Positions 26,138 through 36,578 of a DNA stretch of 64,000 bases are shown here, piece after piece (the first letter of the stretch is position 1; every line of letters starts with the position of its first letter). The position numbers and the translations under genes were made by a program. The DNA comes from an uncultured Thalassotalea sp. (lineage in GTDB: Bacteria > Pseudomonadota > Gammaproteobacteria > Enterobacterales > Alteromonadaceae), in contig CANMZP010000022.1 in the NCBI GenBank assembly GCA_947502355.1, positions 1-64,000 of the forward strand. The letters run 5' to 3'. A model generated the notes under the pieces. That model searched no databases. It was not told where the DNA came from and saw only the letters and a program-made list of their open reading frames with translations.

Positions 26138-28759
26138 CTATTGAATTTTTTCGAGTAATGATTCTAATTGATCTTGCTCCGTTTGGCTAAGAGCAAGTTG
26201 TTCTTCATTAGAAATAATAAACATATCTTCGGCTTTTTCACCAAAAGTAGTGATTTTTGCCATGTGAACGTTAAGTTTTAGTTGCTGGAATATATCGCCA
26301 ATCTCTGCCAATAGACCCGGACGGTCAATGGCAACAATTTCAAGCGAGGTTGTGCGCTTGGTATTTTGTTTAATAAAGCTGATCCGGATTGGAAATTTAA
26401 ATTGCTTTAACTTGGTTGGGATTGGACGCTTAATAATTTTAACGTCTTCATCTTGATCTAGCAATCGACAAAGATTGGTTTTAATATCATCGGCAATATA
26501 TAAATCTTTTATTGGTTGGTCTTTACAGTCAAGTACCACAAAGGTATTTAAGGTGTAGCCATCTTTTGAGCTTAAAATTTTGGCGTCATGTATTGACAGC
26601 TTTTTCATGCCCAAGGCGGTTGATGTTGCCGCAAATAAATTCGGTTTGTCTTTAGTATAGACAAACACTTCGGTGCCTCCGCGATAAGGCTTCTCACTTA
26701 TCAACACCAATGAGCGTTCTTTATTATGGGTAAGAATATGACGGGCATGCCAAGCGATTTGCTGTGGTGAGTAGCGTAAGAAGTAATCGGCCTTAAAGCT
26801 TTTCCATAAGGGTAAAATAACGCTCTTATCAATCGTATTTTCGGCCAACAATTCAATGGCTTTAGCCTTATTCTCCCGGATTTTAGTACGTAATTCAACG
26901 GGCTTTTCCAAGCCTCGCCTAAAAGCACTACGGGTGGCAAAGTAAAGTTCTTCAAGCAGGTTTGCTTTCCAACTGTTCCATAAGCTTTCGTTGGTAGCGC
27001 GCATATCCGCAACCGTTAAGCAATATAGGTAATCTAGGTGGGCTTCGTCGCGCACGATTTCGCCAAATTCTTTAATTACATCCTGATCTGAAATGTCTTT
27101 GCGCTGTGCAGTTACCGACATTAATAAATGATTTTGTACCAACCAAGCAATTAACCGAGAGTCGTGTTTGGACAGGTTGTGCATTTTACCAAATTCGAGC
27201 GCGTCTATGGCGCCCAAATCACTGTGATTACCACCACGGCCTTTGGCGATATCATGGAATACCCCTCCAAGATAAAGTAAATGAGGCTTGCGAATGCGCT
27301 GCATGATTTTACTGCACAGTGGGAATTCATGGGCATGGTCGGGCAGACTGAAACGATAGAGGTTTTTAATTAATCGATAACTGTGTTCATCCACCGAGTA
27401 GGCATGAAATAAATCAAACTGCATTTGTCCGACAATATTGCGCCATTCGGGTAAATAAGCGGCCAAGATCTCGTGTTTATGCATTAAGTTAAACGCACGA
27501 CCTAAACCTCGTGGGTGTTTCATTAATACCATAAATAAACGTCGACACTCAGCATAGTCATTTAAACCGGCGATTAAACGCCGGCGAGCATTACGAAGTA
27601 AGCGTATGGTTTCTGAATGGATCCCTTTAATTTGCGGGTTATCCGCAATAACTAAAAACAATTTAATCATCATTTGCGGGCGTGTAAAGGCACGTAGCTT
27701 TTTGATGCGAACCATATTCCCATGTAGGCAAAAATCATTATCTAAATCAATAATGTCAATTTCGTCATTGCTATTTAAAATGGCCTGATGGAAATGTTGC
27801 AAGAGCATTTCATTGAGTTCGGTTACGTAGTTAATAATTCTGAAAAATCGCTTCATCATACGTTCAATTGAGGCTTTACCCGAATCGCCAAACCCCATCA
27901 TTTCGGCAACAGGGCCTTGATGATCAAACAACAAGCGGTTTTCATTGCGCCTTGCAACGATATGCAAGGCATAGCGCATGCGCCAGAGGTAATCCTGACA
28001 TTCAATTAATTCGTTATATTCGTTATGGGTTAGATAACGATGGGCAATTAATTCATCAATTGCATCCACATCAAAATGACGCAAGGCTACCCAGCTGATG
28101 TTTTGAATGTCACGCAAACCGCCTGGGCTGGCTTTTAGATTAGGCTCCAGAGTATAAGCGGCCCCTTTAAATTGTTTGTGACGGTTTAATTGTTCGTCGC
28201 GTTTGGCGATAAAGAAATTTTTGGATGGCCAAAAATCATCTTTTTGTAGGTGTGGGGTGAGCTGCTCTGCTAATAATTGCGTACCACAAATTCGTCTTGA
28301 TTCAAGTAGGTTGGTGGCAATCGTCACATCTTTCCTTGCTCGTTCAACACAGTCTTGCACCGTTCGGACACTATGACCAATATCGAGTCTTATATCCCAT
28401 AATTCGGTGATAAATTCACTGATATGGGTTTCAAGCTCCTTGGAAATATCTGACTGGGTTAAGATCAATATATCGACATCAGAGTGCGGATGCAGTTCGC
28501 CTCGACCATAGCCACCAACGGCAATCAGGGTAATTTGATGTTCATCAAGGTGATGCTGGCACCAAATTTTCTTGAGGATATAGTCAACAAACTCGGCACG
28601 AGCGTTTACGAGTTCAGTGATTTCGAAGGTATGAAAAACATCTTTTTGCCATCCGGCAAACTCTTGTCCCATTTCAACAAATTGTGATGTGGTTAATGGG
28701 GCCGCAGCGGTGGCCAATTTTTGACTGAAAATGGAAGGTAAAATGGAATGTTCAAACAC
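26138..28759 (-). CDS. glnD: PII uridylyltransferase/uridylyl-removing enzyme GlnD
   Basis: An 873-residue bifunctional nitrogen sensor. The N-terminal nucleotidyltransferase domain has [19 protein letters not shown] (near residue 83-101), which uridylylates PII under nitrogen limitation. The HD domain has [18 protein letters not shown] (near residue 505) for removal of UMP. Two ACT domains at the C-terminus (ending near [20 protein letters not shown]) sense glutamine. Length and motifs are normal. No PII or glutamine synthetase gene lies within the window. Confidence 0.97.
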   Translation of the reverse strand: MFEHSILPSIFSQKLATAAAPLTTSQFVEMGQEFAGWQKDVFHTFEITELVNARAEFVDYILKKIWCQHHLDEHQITLIAVGGYGRGELHPHSDVDILILTQSDISKELETHISEFITELWDIRLDIGHSVRTVQDCVERARKDVTIATNLLESRRICGTQLLAEQLTPHLQKDDFWPSKNFFIAKRDEQLNRHKQFKGAAYTLEPNLKASPGGLRDIQNISWVALRHFDVDAIDELIAHRYLTHNEYNELIECQDYLWRMRYALHIVARRNENRLLFDHQGPVAEMMGFGDSGKASIERMMKRFFRIINYVTELNEMLLQHFHQAILNSNDEIDIIDLDNDFCLHGNMVRIKKLRAFTRPQMMIKLFLVIADNPQIKGIHSETIRLLRNARRRLIAGLNDYAECRRLFMVLMKHPRGLGRAFNLMHKHEILAAYLPEWRNIVGQMQFDLFHAYSVDEHSYRLIKNLYRFSLPDHAHEFPLCSKIMQRIRKPHLLYLGGVFHDIAKGRGGNHSDLGAIDALEFGKMHNLSKHDSRLIAWLVQNHLLMSVTAQRKDISDQDVIKEFGEIVRDEAHLDYLYCLTVADMRATNESLWNSWKANLLEELYFATRSAFRRGLEKPVELRTKIRENKAKAIELLAENTIDKSVILPLWKSFKADYFLRYSPQQIAWHARHILTHNKERSLVLISEKPYRGGTEVFVYTKDKPNLFAATSTALGMKKLSIHDAKILSSKDGYTLNTFVVLDCKDQPIKDLYIADDIKTNLCRLLDQDEDVKIIKRPIPTKLKQFKFPIRISFIKQNTKRTTSLEIVAIDRPGLLAEIGDIFQQLKLNVHMAKITTFGEKAEDMFIISNEEQLALSQTEQDQLESLLEKIQ

Positions 28760-28818
28760 AGTATTCTTCTTAATCTAGCAGCTAATAAACTACGTATACT
28801 GTTGAATAAACTGCAGTT

Positions 28819-28851
28819 CAAAGCAAGAAAAAAATGCTATTTCTTGCTTTG
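28819..28851 (-). terminator. Hairpin between map and glnD
   Basis: Perfect 12-bp inverted repeat CAAAGCAAGAAA / TTTCTTGCTTTG around a 9-nt A-rich loop, just downstream of map on the minus strand. It lacks a clear T-tail on the map transcript, so it may be an attenuator or RNA-stabilising hairpin rather than a full terminator. Confidence 0.5.
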
Positions 28852-28874
28852 ACTGGCTGTTTGCGGCAAGAAAG

Positions 28875-29723
28875 TTAACTATTTACCACAATTTTTGCTA
28901 ATTCGGTTTCTTCCGCTCGGTGAGTTAAAATTTCGCAACCGGTTTTAGTCACTAAAATAGTATGTTCCCATTGTGCTGAATTTTTACCATCAACTGTATA
29001 CGCCGTCCAACCGTCATTACGGTCCAACTTGGTGCCACCTTTGCCTAAGTTAATCATCGGTTCGATGGTGAATATCATGCCTTCTTTCATTAAGCGGTTG
29101 TCGGCATTTTTATAATGCAAAATTTGTGGTTCTTCATGGAAAACACTGCCAATGCCGTGTCCACAAAAATCTTTAACAATACCGTAACGACCGGCTTTTT
29201 TGATGTGCTTTTGAATGGCTGAGCCTATCTCAGAAAACTTATTACCTGGCTTTACTTTCGCAATAGCGGCATACAGGCTCTCTTGAGTCAAGCGACATAA
29301 ACGGCGGTTTTCAGGTGAAACATTGCCGATTAAAAACATTTTAGAGGTATCACCGTGGAAAAACTTGCGCTCACTCAGTGGCACATCGTCACCGTCAAGG
29401 CAGATTTTACAGGTAATATCGATATTGATGATATCGCCATCCTGCAAGGTTTGCTCAGATGGAATACCATGGCAAACAACGTGGTTTACCGACGTACAAA
29501 TTGATTTAGGGAAACCACCTTCACCGTTTTCATCGGCGCCATAATTTAGCGGGGCAGACAGGGCATTGTGCTCAGCGGTGTATTTTGCGCAAATGTCATC
29601 AAGCTCAGCGGTAGTAACCCCGGCTTTTACATGTGGCTCAATCATTTCCAGTACTTGTGCGGCTAGTTTGCCGGCAACACGCATTTTTTCAATTTCGTCC
29701 TGAGTTTTAATCGCAATACTCAT
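28875..29723 (-). CDS. map: Methionine aminopeptidase, type I
   Basis: About 282 residues from ATG 29723, which has GAGG 7 nt upstream; a TTG seven codons earlier is less likely. It is somewhat longer than E. coli Map (264). Metal ligands of the pita-bread fold can be followed: D-x-x-C in the NIDITCKICLDGD region, the GHGIGSVFHEEPQIL block with His and Glu, FTIEPMI and QWEHTILVT. NYGADENGEGGFPKSICTSV is the type I substrate-pocket signature with an insert. The SICTSVN and VNHVVCHGIP motifs are intact. It removes N-terminal Met from new proteins. It is divergent from rpsB. Confidence 0.95.
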   Translation of the reverse strand: MSIAIKTQDEIEKMRVAGKLAAQVLEMIEPHVKAGVTTAELDDICAKYTAEHNALSAPLNYGADENGEGGFPKSICTSVNHVVCHGIPSEQTLQDGDIINIDITCKICLDGDDVPLSERKFFHGDTSKMFLIGNVSPENRRLCRLTQESLYAAIAKVKPGNKFSEIGSAIQKHIKKAGRYGIVKDFCGHGIGSVFHEEPQILHYKNADNRLMKEGMIFTIEPMINLGKGGTKLDRNDGWTAYTVDGKNSAQWEHTILVTKTGCEILTHRAEETELAKIVVNS

Positions 29724-29945
29724 GGTTTTCCTCGGTAGTTCCAAACCCCGTTAATCGGATGCCCTGTTGGCAAGGAGGGTAAGGAGGGGTTATTAATCAC
29801 ATAAACGCAAATAATAACTCAGCAAGGCAAAAATTGCATCCCCATCTTATGTTAAATCCGATGTTTACTCGGATTAGTTGGTGTTGAATCGTCTAGCCTT
29901 CGCTGACGAAAAATACAATTATTTCTTTATTTTTAATGGTGAAAA

Positions 29946-29954
29946 TGGTATAAA
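29946..29954 (+). promoter_or_regulatory. Candidate rpsB promoter (extended -10)
   Basis: TGGTATAAA fits an extended -10 (TGn before TATAAA) and is followed by a GC-rich stretch (CGCCGC), as in growth-rate-controlled ribosomal promoters. The -35 region is T-rich and weak. A start near 29961 would give a leader of about 200 nt. Confidence 0.4.
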
Positions 29955-30055
29955 ACGCCGCTCATTGGAAATAGTCCGTGCGACGTCCACTGAGTAATTC
30001 GATTTACTTTACTTTTAAGTGTTTGTAAATCAACAAATTAATTTACATAAACTCA

Positions 30056-30150
30056 CATACATTCGGCAAACATATTCCGGGGTGCCTGGTGCTGCTTCAA
30101 GTGCTGATAGGTTGGAAATATGGAATGTATGAACGCTTAACCCCAAGAGG
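30056..30150 (+). ncRNA. Structured rpsB leader, candidate S2 autoregulatory element
   Basis: Within the 435-bp map-rpsB gap, CATACATTC (30056-30064) pairs perfectly with GAATGTATG (30123-30131). Inside it, CATATTCC (30071-30078) pairs with GGAAATATG (30114-30122) with one bulged A. GGGGT (30079-30083) can also pair with ACCCC (30140-30144) next to the AAGAGG ribosome site, which would make a pseudoknot. In Gammaproteobacteria the rpsB leader is known to bind S2 and repress rpsB-tsf translation; this element is in the right place to do so. Pairing was read by eye. Confidence 0.6.
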
Positions 30151-30158
30151 AATTTAAA

Positions 30159-30887
30159 ATGCCAAACGTATCAATGCGCGACATGCTTAAGGCCGGTGTT
30201 CACTTCGGTCACAAAACTCGTTACTGGAACCCAAAAATGAAGCCATTCATTTTCGGTGCTCGTGATAAAGTTCATATCATCAACTTAGAACAAACTGTAC
30301 CTATGTTTAACGAAGCATTAGCTTTCGTAGAAAACGTTTCTGCTAAGAAAGGTAAAGTTTTATTTGTTGGTACTAAGCGTGCTGCTAGCGATGCAGTTAA
30401 AGCTGCTGCATTAAAATCTGATCAATTCTACGTTAACCACCGCTGGTTAGGTGGTATGTTGACTAACTGGAAAACAGTTCGTCAATCTATCAAACGTCTT
30501 AAAGATTTAGAAACTCAAAGCCAAGACGGTACTTTCGATGCTCTTACTAAGAAAGAAGCATTAATGCGTACTCGTGAAATGGAAAAGCTTGAGAAAAGCC
30601 TAGGTGGTATCAAAAACATGGGCGGTCTTCCTGATGCATTATTCATCATCGATGCTGACCATGAACACATTGCTATTAAAGAAGCAAACAACTTAGGTAT
30701 CCCAGTAATTTCTGTAGTTGATACTAACTCAAACCCTGATGGCGTTGATTACATCGTTCCTGGTAACGATGATGCGATCCGTGCAGTTAGCTTATACCTA
30801 GATTCAGCGGCTAACGCTGTGATCTCTGGCCGCGAATCAAACATCGCTGTAGCTGCTGAAAAAGACGGTTTCGTTGAAGCTGAGTAA
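30159..30887 (+). CDS. rpsB: 30S ribosomal protein S2
   Basis: A 242-residue S2 with the family signatures [47 protein letters not shown] and [20 protein letters not shown]. It binds the head-body junction of the 30S subunit and helps recruit S1. AAGAGG lies before ATG 30159. It is followed by tsf in the universal rpsB-tsf pair, and the leader is probably an S2 target. Codon use is strongly biased (GGT, CGT, AAC), as expected for high expression. Confidence 0.99.
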   Translation: MPNVSMRDMLKAGVHFGHKTRYWNPKMKPFIFGARDKVHIINLEQTVPMFNEALAFVENVSAKKGKVLFVGTKRAASDAVKAAALKSDQFYVNHRWLGGMLTNWKTVRQSIKRLKDLETQSQDGTFDALTKKEALMRTREMEKLEKSLGGIKNMGGLPDALFIIDADHEHIAIKEANNLGIPVISVVDTNSNPDGVDYIVPGNDDAIRAVSLYLDSAANAVISGRESNIAVAAEKDGFVEAE

Positions 30888-30972
30888 TTAACCAACCGGT
30901 TTAATTGCACACTTTGAAAGGGGCGGTATCGCCTCTTTCCAACATTTACGCTAGAAATTTAAGGAATTAACC

Positions 30973-31824
30973 ATGGCAATTACTGCTAAACAAGTTAAAG
31001 AACTTCGTGACCGCACTGGCGCGGGCATGATGGATTGTAAAAAAGCTTTACAAGAAACTGACGGTGACATCGATTTAGCGATCGAAAACATGCGTAAGTC
31101 TGGTCAAGCTAAAGCCGCTAAGAAAGCTGGTAACATTGCTGCTGAAGGCGCAATCATCATTAAAGAAGAAAATGGTGTTGCTGCATTAGTTGAAGTTAAC
31201 TGTCAAACTGACTTCGTTGCAAAAGATTCTAACTTCTTAGGTTTTGCTAACGCTGTTGCAGATGCTGCAATCGCTGACAAGCTTGCTATCGCTGATCTAC
31301 AAACAAAATTCGAAGAAACTCGTGTTGCGTTAGTAGCTAAAATCGGTGAGAACATCAACGTACGTCGCGTAGAATACGTTGAAGGCGCTGCATTAGCTTC
31401 TTACATCCACGGTGGCACTATCGGTGTTGTTGTTGCTGGTGAAGGCGACGCAGAAGCACTTAAGCACGTTGCAATGCACGTTGCTGCTTCTAAGCCTGAG
31501 TACGTAACTCCAGCTGACGTACCAAGCGATGTTGTTGAAAAAGAAAAAGCTATCCAAATCGAAATCGCGATGAACGAAGGCAAGCCTGCTGAAATCGCTG
31601 AGAAAATGGTTACTGGTCGTATGAAGAAATTTACTGGTGAAATTTCTTTAACTGGTCAAGCTTTCATCATGGAACCTAAGCGCACTGTTGGCGACGTACT
31701 AAAAGAGAAGGGCGTTTCTGTTTCTTCTTTCGTACGTTTAGAAGTTGGTGAAGGTATCGAGAAGAAAGAAGAAGATTTCGCTGCAGAAGTAGAAGCACAA
31801 ATTGCTGCTGCTAAAGGTGAGTAA
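30973..31824 (+). CDS. tsf: Elongation factor Ts
   Basis: A 283-residue protein opening with [20 protein letters not shown] and [18 protein letters not shown], then [15 protein letters not shown]-Ts exchanges GDP for GTP on EF-Tu. It lies 85 bp after rpsB, with AAGGAATTAACC before ATG, and a strong terminator follows. Codon bias is as strong as in rpsB. Confidence 0.99.
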   Translation: MAITAKQVKELRDRTGAGMMDCKKALQETDGDIDLAIENMRKSGQAKAAKKAGNIAAEGAIIIKEENGVAALVEVNCQTDFVAKDSNFLGFANAVADAAIADKLAIADLQTKFEETRVALVAKIGENINVRRVEYVEGAALASYIHGGTIGVVVAGEGDAEALKHVAMHVAASKPEYVTPADVPSDVVEKEKAIQIEIAMNEGKPAEIAEKMVTGRMKKFTGEISLTGQAFIMEPKRTVGDVLKEKGVSVSSFVRLEVGEGIEKKEEDFAAEVEAQIAAAKGE

Positions 31825-31884
31825 TCTTTTATCTCTTAGATAATTGAGTTACCGTTTCAGTACGTGATGACTGAACGAGTCGAT

Positions 31885-31920
31885 AAAAGCTTAACGTCTG
31901 TTGATGTTAAGCTTTTTTTT
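31885..31920 (+). terminator. Terminator after tsf
   Basis: Perfect 11-bp stem AAAAGCTTAAC / GTTAAGCTTTT around a 10-nt loop, followed by more T. It ends the rpsB-tsf unit. Confidence 0.92.
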
Positions 31921-32116
31921 CGACTAAAATATATACAGCAACAACTTGCTTGCATAGTGCGTAATACATAGCTTGGTAAGTAAGTCCTCATTCTAAATGG
32001 CGTTGTTATTTTATTTGCTCAAAAGTGTGTAACGCTAATTGGGAATATTCGTTAAAATATCGATTTATATCGTCCTGTAAGTAGATAAAAATTGCAATTG
32101 GTATTAGAATGGCTCG

Positions 32117-32137
32117 ATTCAAATTATGCATTTGAAT
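32117..32137. promoter_or_regulatory. Palindrome in the pyrH upstream region
   Basis: ATTCAAAT / ATTTGAAT, perfect 8-bp arms around a 5-nt spacer, 117 bp before pyrH. It is operator-like or a small hairpin; no known regulator motif was recognised. The gene-free stretch 31825-32253 otherwise holds the tsf terminator and presumably the pyrH promoter. Confidence 0.35.
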
Positions 32138-32253
32138 TGCGGTTGTTTTTTATGCAAGCGATGACCTGTGAACACAGAGGAATTCTTGCTAAAACCTAAA
32201 CAACGGGTTTGTTTAATCGTTAAATTCACAATTAGCACAGGAAAGTTTATTTT

Positions 32254-32994
32254 ATGGTCTCCAATCCAAAACCAGCTTATCGAAGAATTCTATTAAAACT
32301 TAGCGGCGAAGCCTTAATGGGCGACGAAGGCTTTGGTATCGATCCTGCAGTTCTTGAGCGAATGGCACAAGAAATTAAAGAACTCATTGAAATGGGTGTG
32401 CAAGTGGGTCTGGTTATCGGTGGTGGTAACTTATTCCGTGGCGCAGGTTTGGCTGAAGCTGGGATGAACCGCGTTGTTGGTGACCAAATGGGGATGCTTG
32501 CGACCGTAATGAACGGTTTGGCAATGCGTGATGCCCTACATCGTGCGTTTGTAAATGCACGTTTGATGTCAGCTATTGACTTAACGGGTGTTTGTGACAG
32601 CTACAACTGGGCAGAAGCTATCAGCTTATTAAAGTCTGGCCGTGTTGTTATTTTCAGTGCCGGTACAGGTAACCCGTTCTTCACAACCGATTCTGCAGCG
32701 TGTTTACGCGGCATTGAAATCGAAGCGGATGCTGTATTTAAAGGCACTAAAGTTGACGGTATTTACTCAGACGATCCGGTTAAAAATCCAGAAGCAGAGC
32801 TACATTCACAGCTGTCATATGACACCGTATTAGATAAAGAATTACAAGTAATGGATTTAGCGGCCTTTACGTTGGCACGTGACCATTCAATGCCGATTCG
32901 TGTATTTAACATGAATAAACCAGGCGCATTAAAATCAATTATTTTGGGCGGCACAGAAGGTACTGTGATCGACCACGTTGAAAATTTGAAATAA
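32254..32994 (+). CDS. pyrH: UMP kinase
   Basis: A 246-residue amino-acid-kinase-fold UMP kinase: [46 protein letters not shown] and the [15 protein letters not shown] block. It phosphorylates UMP to UDP and is allosterically controlled by GTP and UTP. It is followed 20 bp later by frr, the same order as in E. coli. Confidence 0.98.
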   Translation: MVSNPKPAYRRILLKLSGEALMGDEGFGIDPAVLERMAQEIKELIEMGVQVGLVIGGGNLFRGAGLAEAGMNRVVGDQMGMLATVMNGLAMRDALHRAFVNARLMSAIDLTGVCDSYNWAEAISLLKSGRVVIFSAGTGNPFFTTDSAACLRGIEIEADAVFKGTKVDGIYSDDPVKNPEAELHSQLSYDTVLDKELQVMDLAAFTLARDHSMPIRVFNMNKPGALKSIILGGTEGTVIDHVENLK

Positions 32995-33014
32995 TTCAGA
33001 CAAGGAATAACATT

Positions 33015-33572
33015 TTGATTAACGAAATTAAAGATGATGCAAAAACCCGTATGGGGAAGAGTATTGAAGCTCTTAAATTGCAATTAAATAAAATCAGAAC
33101 AGGCCGTGCTCACACGTCACTTTTAGATAACATCACAGTTGAATACTACGGTGTAGATTCACCTTTATCACAAGTGGGTAACGTGACGACGCCAGATGCG
33201 CGTACTATTGCTATCACTGTGTTTGATAAAACCATGATTTCTGCGGTAGAAAAAGCCATTATGAAATCAGATTTGGGTTTAAACCCATCATCACAAGGTA
33301 CGCTTATCCGTATTCCTCTTCCACCATTAACAGAAGAGCGTCGTCGTGATCTTGTTAAAGTGGTTGGCGGTGAAATCGAAGCCGGTAAAGTAGCAATTCG
33401 TAACATTCGTCGTGATGCGAACTCTGATATCAAATCGTTAAACAAAGAGAAAGAAATCAGTGATGATGAAGCTCGTAACGGCGAAGAAGATATCCAAAAA
33501 ATTACTAACGAATTCATCAAGCAAGCTGATGAGTTAGCGGCAAGTAAAGAAAAAGAGCTAATGGAAATCTAG
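33015..33572 (+). CDS. frr: Ribosome recycling factor
   Basis: A 185-residue [38 protein letters not shown] and the [18 protein letters not shown] signature. With EF-G it splits post-termination ribosomes. The start is TTG 33015, with AAGGA 8 nt upstream and no ATG in the right place. Confidence 0.98.
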   Translation: MINEIKDDAKTRMGKSIEALKLQLNKIRTGRAHTSLLDNITVEYYGVDSPLSQVGNVTTPDARTIAITVFDKTMISAVEKAIMKSDLGLNPSSQGTLIRIPLPPLTEERRRDLVKVVGGEIEAGKVAIRNIRRDANSDIKSLNKEKEISDDEARNGEEDIQKITNEFIKQADELAASKEKELMEI

Positions 33573-33732
33573 TCCCCTTAATGGGAACTGTTTTCATAAC
33601 ATGCCATAGTTATATTGCTTTTATTGATAACGACAAAAGCGCTTTGTCGGATGAATAAAAGCAATCGCTTGATTTTCAATTAAGTAGTTGGTAATCAAAT
33701 AAATTATGGCATTTTGTTAAGATGGAAAATAC

Positions 33733-34488
33733 GTGACAACTATTGATACACAAAATAGTGAACCAGTGAGCACGCCACAGCATGTGGCAATTATCATGGA
33801 TGGTAATGGCCGTTGGGCGCAATTACGCGGTAAAGGACGAGTAGCAGGGCACCGTGAAGGGGTCAAGTCTGTTCGAGCCTGCGTAACTCGGGCACGTGAA
33901 TTAGGCGTAAAAGCCTTAACCTTATTCGCTTTTAGTAGCGAAAACTGGTTAAGACCAGAAGAAGAAGTTAAGGTGTTGATGGAACTGTTTATGTTCGTTC
34001 TTTCCCGAGAGGTGAAACGACTGCATAAAAATAACATCAAGTTTGAAGTGATAGGTGATAAGAGCCGATTCTCATCAAAATTACAAAACATGATCAATGA
34101 CGCTGAGCAACTAACGAGAAATAATGATGCTATGGTACTATCTATTGCGGCCAACTATGGTGGTCGGTGGGATATTGCACAGGCAACAAAAAAAATCGCT
34201 CAATTAGCCCTTGAGGGCAAAATAAACGTCGATGATATTGATGAGCAAATGCTCAATAACTACATTAATTTGTCTCATTTACCTGAACTGGATTTATTGA
34301 TTCGAACCGGTGGAGATTACCGTATAAGTAATTTCCTTTTATGGCAATCAGCCTATACCGAGTTTTATTTCACCGACCAGTTATGGCCGGAATTCCAGAG
34401 TGATGCTTTTAACCAAGCGGTTGCTACTTTTTCTAATCGTGAGAGGCGATTCGGCAAAACTGGTGAACAGGTAAAAGGGATTAAGTAA
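33733..34488 (+). CDS. uppS: Undecaprenyl diphosphate synthase
   Basis: A 251-residue cis-prenyltransferase with HVAIIMDGNGRWA (catalytic Asp), GHREGVKSV, LTLFAFSSENW and the C-terminal DLLIRTGGDYRISNFLLWQ. It makes the C55 carrier precursor for peptidoglycan and O-antigen. It starts with GTG 33733 after GATGGAAAATAC. It precedes cdsA by 13 bp. In E. coli dxr comes before uppS; here dxr follows cdsA. Confidence 0.97.
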   Translation: MTTIDTQNSEPVSTPQHVAIIMDGNGRWAQLRGKGRVAGHREGVKSVRACVTRARELGVKALTLFAFSSENWLRPEEEVKVLMELFMFVLSREVKRLHKNNIKFEVIGDKSRFSSKLQNMINDAEQLTRNNDAMVLSIAANYGGRWDIAQATKKIAQLALEGKINVDDIDEQMLNNYINLSHLPELDLLIRTGGDYRISNFLLWQSAYTEFYFTDQLWPEFQSDAFNQAVATFSNRERRFGKTGEQVKGIK

Positions 34489-34501
34489 CAAGGAATACCT
34501 T

Positions 34502-35368
34502 TTGTTAAAGCAACGTATTATAACAGCGCTTATTTTGGCACCACTGGCCATTGCGGCAATTTTTTATTTATCACTGCAAAATTTTGCTGCAGTTTTACTG
34601 GTGGTTTTAGCGATTGGCGCATGGGAATGGGGCCCTCTAATGGGCTTTGATACCAAACGCAGACGAGTCTCTTTTGTTGGGGCCTTAATTGTTGCCATTT
34701 TGGCCATGTGGTTTGTCATCCCGCCAGAACAGCTCTGGTCTCTAACCGGTGAATTAAACCCAACAGCTCAAGTGATACTGTATGTTTCCGCCGTGTGGTG
34801 GCTTTGCAGTACCTTCATGATTTTCAAGTACCCAAAATATTCAAATATCTGGTGCGATAAGCGTCGTATCCGTGGATTGTTTGGTATTTTAACACTGGCC
34901 CCTACTTGGTTAGCTTTCTTAGCGATTCGCGCCAATCAAATCGAGTTTTCAGAATTTCACGGCACCTATTTATTACTGTTTTTGTTTGCTTTGGTTTGGA
35001 GTGCCGACGTTGGCGCTTATTTTACTGGTAAACGCTTTGGTAAACATAAATTAATGCCAAACGTGAGTCCGGGGAAAACCATTGAAGGATTTGCTGGCGG
35101 TAATGTTTGTGCGGCTTTAGTTGCCCTAATTGCTGGCCTCTTTTTTGGCTGGACCGGCAACCAAATTGTTGCAGTAATGGCCTTGGCATTATTAATTAGC
35201 ACCGTTTCCGTTATCGGTGATTTAACCGAAAGTATGCTAAAACGCCAAGCCGGTGTGAAAGACAGTGGTAAAATTTTACCAGGCCATGGCGGTGTACTTG
35301 ACCGCATTGATAGCTTAACGGCAACAGCACCTGTGTTTGCTATTTGCTACATGCTGTTTGGCTGGTAG
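34502..35368 (+). CDS. cdsA: Phosphatidate cytidylyltransferase
   Basis: A 288-residue multi-spanning inner-membrane enzyme that makes CDP-diacylglycerol. The C-terminal signature [20 protein letters not shown] followed by [15 protein letters not shown] is intact. Earlier [18 protein letters not shown] is also typical. The start is TTG 34502 with AAGGA upstream. dxr begins 2 bp after its stop. Confidence 0.96.
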   Translation: MLKQRIITALILAPLAIAAIFYLSLQNFAAVLLVVLAIGAWEWGPLMGFDTKRRRVSFVGALIVAILAMWFVIPPEQLWSLTGELNPTAQVILYVSAVWWLCSTFMIFKYPKYSNIWCDKRRIRGLFGILTLAPTWLAFLAIRANQIEFSEFHGTYLLLFLFALVWSADVGAYFTGKRFGKHKLMPNVSPGKTIEGFAGGNVCAALVALIAGLFFGWTGNQIVAVMALALLISTVSVIGDLTESMLKRQAGVKDSGKILPGHGGVLDRIDSLTATAPVFAICYMLFGW

Positions 35369-35369
35369 C

Positions 35370-36578
35370 ATGCAAAACCTTTGTGTATTAGGAGCAACAG
35401 GCTCCATTGGTGACAGCACATTGGATGTGGTAAGAAGACATCCTGACAAATACAATGTTCGTAGTTTAAGTGCTTACAGCAGCGTAGCTAAAATGCTCAC
35501 ACTTTGTCAGGAGTTTTTGCCTGATATCGTGGTGTTGGTAAAGCCGGATGCCGCTAAAGCACTTAAACGGCAACTTGATGCCCTTTCCCTTGAACACATT
35601 GTCGTACACAGTGGTGAACAAGCCCTTATTGACATTGCGAGCTGCGACAAAACCCAGGTGGTTATGTCGGCCATTGTTGGCGCTTCTGGATTATTACCAA
35701 CCCTTGCAGCAGTCAAACATGACAAGCGTGTCTTACTCGCGAATAAAGAAGCGCTGGTTACTTCCGGGCAAATATTCATTGATGCCCTAAAAAATTCAAA
35801 GGCAGAGCTATTACCCATTGATAGTGAACACAATGCTATTTTTCAGTGTTTACCCGAGTATCAACAGCGACACATTGGCCAGGCCCGTATTGAAGACTCT
35901 GGGATCAGTAAAATATTACTGACTGGCTCAGGAGGTCCATTTCGTACCACGCCATTAGAGCAGTTTGATGACATCACCCCGGCACAGGCTTGTGCTCATC
36001 CAAATTGGGATATGGGCCGAAAAATTTCGGTAGACTCAGCCACTATGATGAATAAAGGCCTTGAGTTTATTGAAGCCAAATGGTTGTTTAATTTACAACC
36101 AGATGACATTCAGGTCGTCTTGCATCCGCAAAGTACCATCCATTCAATGGTACAATATAAAGATGGTTCGGTTATCGCCCAGATGGGTAATCCAGACATG
36201 CGTACGCCGATCGCACATGCAATGGCGTTCCCTGACCGAATCGAGTCAGGGGTTGAACCCTTTGATTTCTTTAGCTGCAAAAACTTCGAATTTGGCCAGG
36301 CTGATTTCGCCCGTTACCCAAATTTGAAATTAGCCATTGACGCTTGCCGTTCTGGCCAAGGCGCATGTACGGCATTAAATGCCGCCAATGAAATCAGCGT
36401 TGATGCCTTTTTGAATGAAAAAATTAAATTCACTGACATCAGTAAGGTTAATGAACACGTCATGCAAAAATTTATGGATGTTGACATTACCTGCATCGAT
36501 GATGTGGTTGCTTTAGATCGTCAGGCTCGTGATGCAGCACATCAATGGGTTAGCAAGTTACTGGAACAAAAAGCCTAA
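35370..36578 (+). CDS. dxr: 1-deoxy-D-xylulose 5-phosphate reductoisomerase
   Basis: About 402 residues from ATG 35370 ([20 protein letters not shown]), chosen because the NADPH-binding GATGSIG must be near the N-terminus; longer frames overlap cdsA. Further motifs are [26 protein letters not shown] and [18 protein letters not shown]. It forms MEP in the non-mevalonate isoprenoid pathway, which feeds uppS in the same run. Its stop shares one base with the rseP start (TAATG). Confidence 0.97.
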   Translation: MQNLCVLGATGSIGDSTLDVVRRHPDKYNVRSLSAYSSVAKMLTLCQEFLPDIVVLVKPDAAKALKRQLDALSLEHIVVHSGEQALIDIASCDKTQVVMSAIVGASGLLPTLAAVKHDKRVLLANKEALVTSGQIFIDALKNSKAELLPIDSEHNAIFQCLPEYQQRHIGQARIEDSGISKILLTGSGGPFRTTPLEQFDDITPAQACAHPNWDMGRKISVDSATMMNKGLEFIEAKWLFNLQPDDIQVVLHPQSTIHSMVQYKDGSVIAQMGNPDMRTPIAHAMAFPDRIESGVEPFDFFSCKNFEFGQADFARYPNLKLAIDACRSGQGACTALNAANEISVDAFLNEKIKFTDISKVNEHVMQKFMDVDITCIDDVVALDRQARDAAHQWVSKLLEQKA

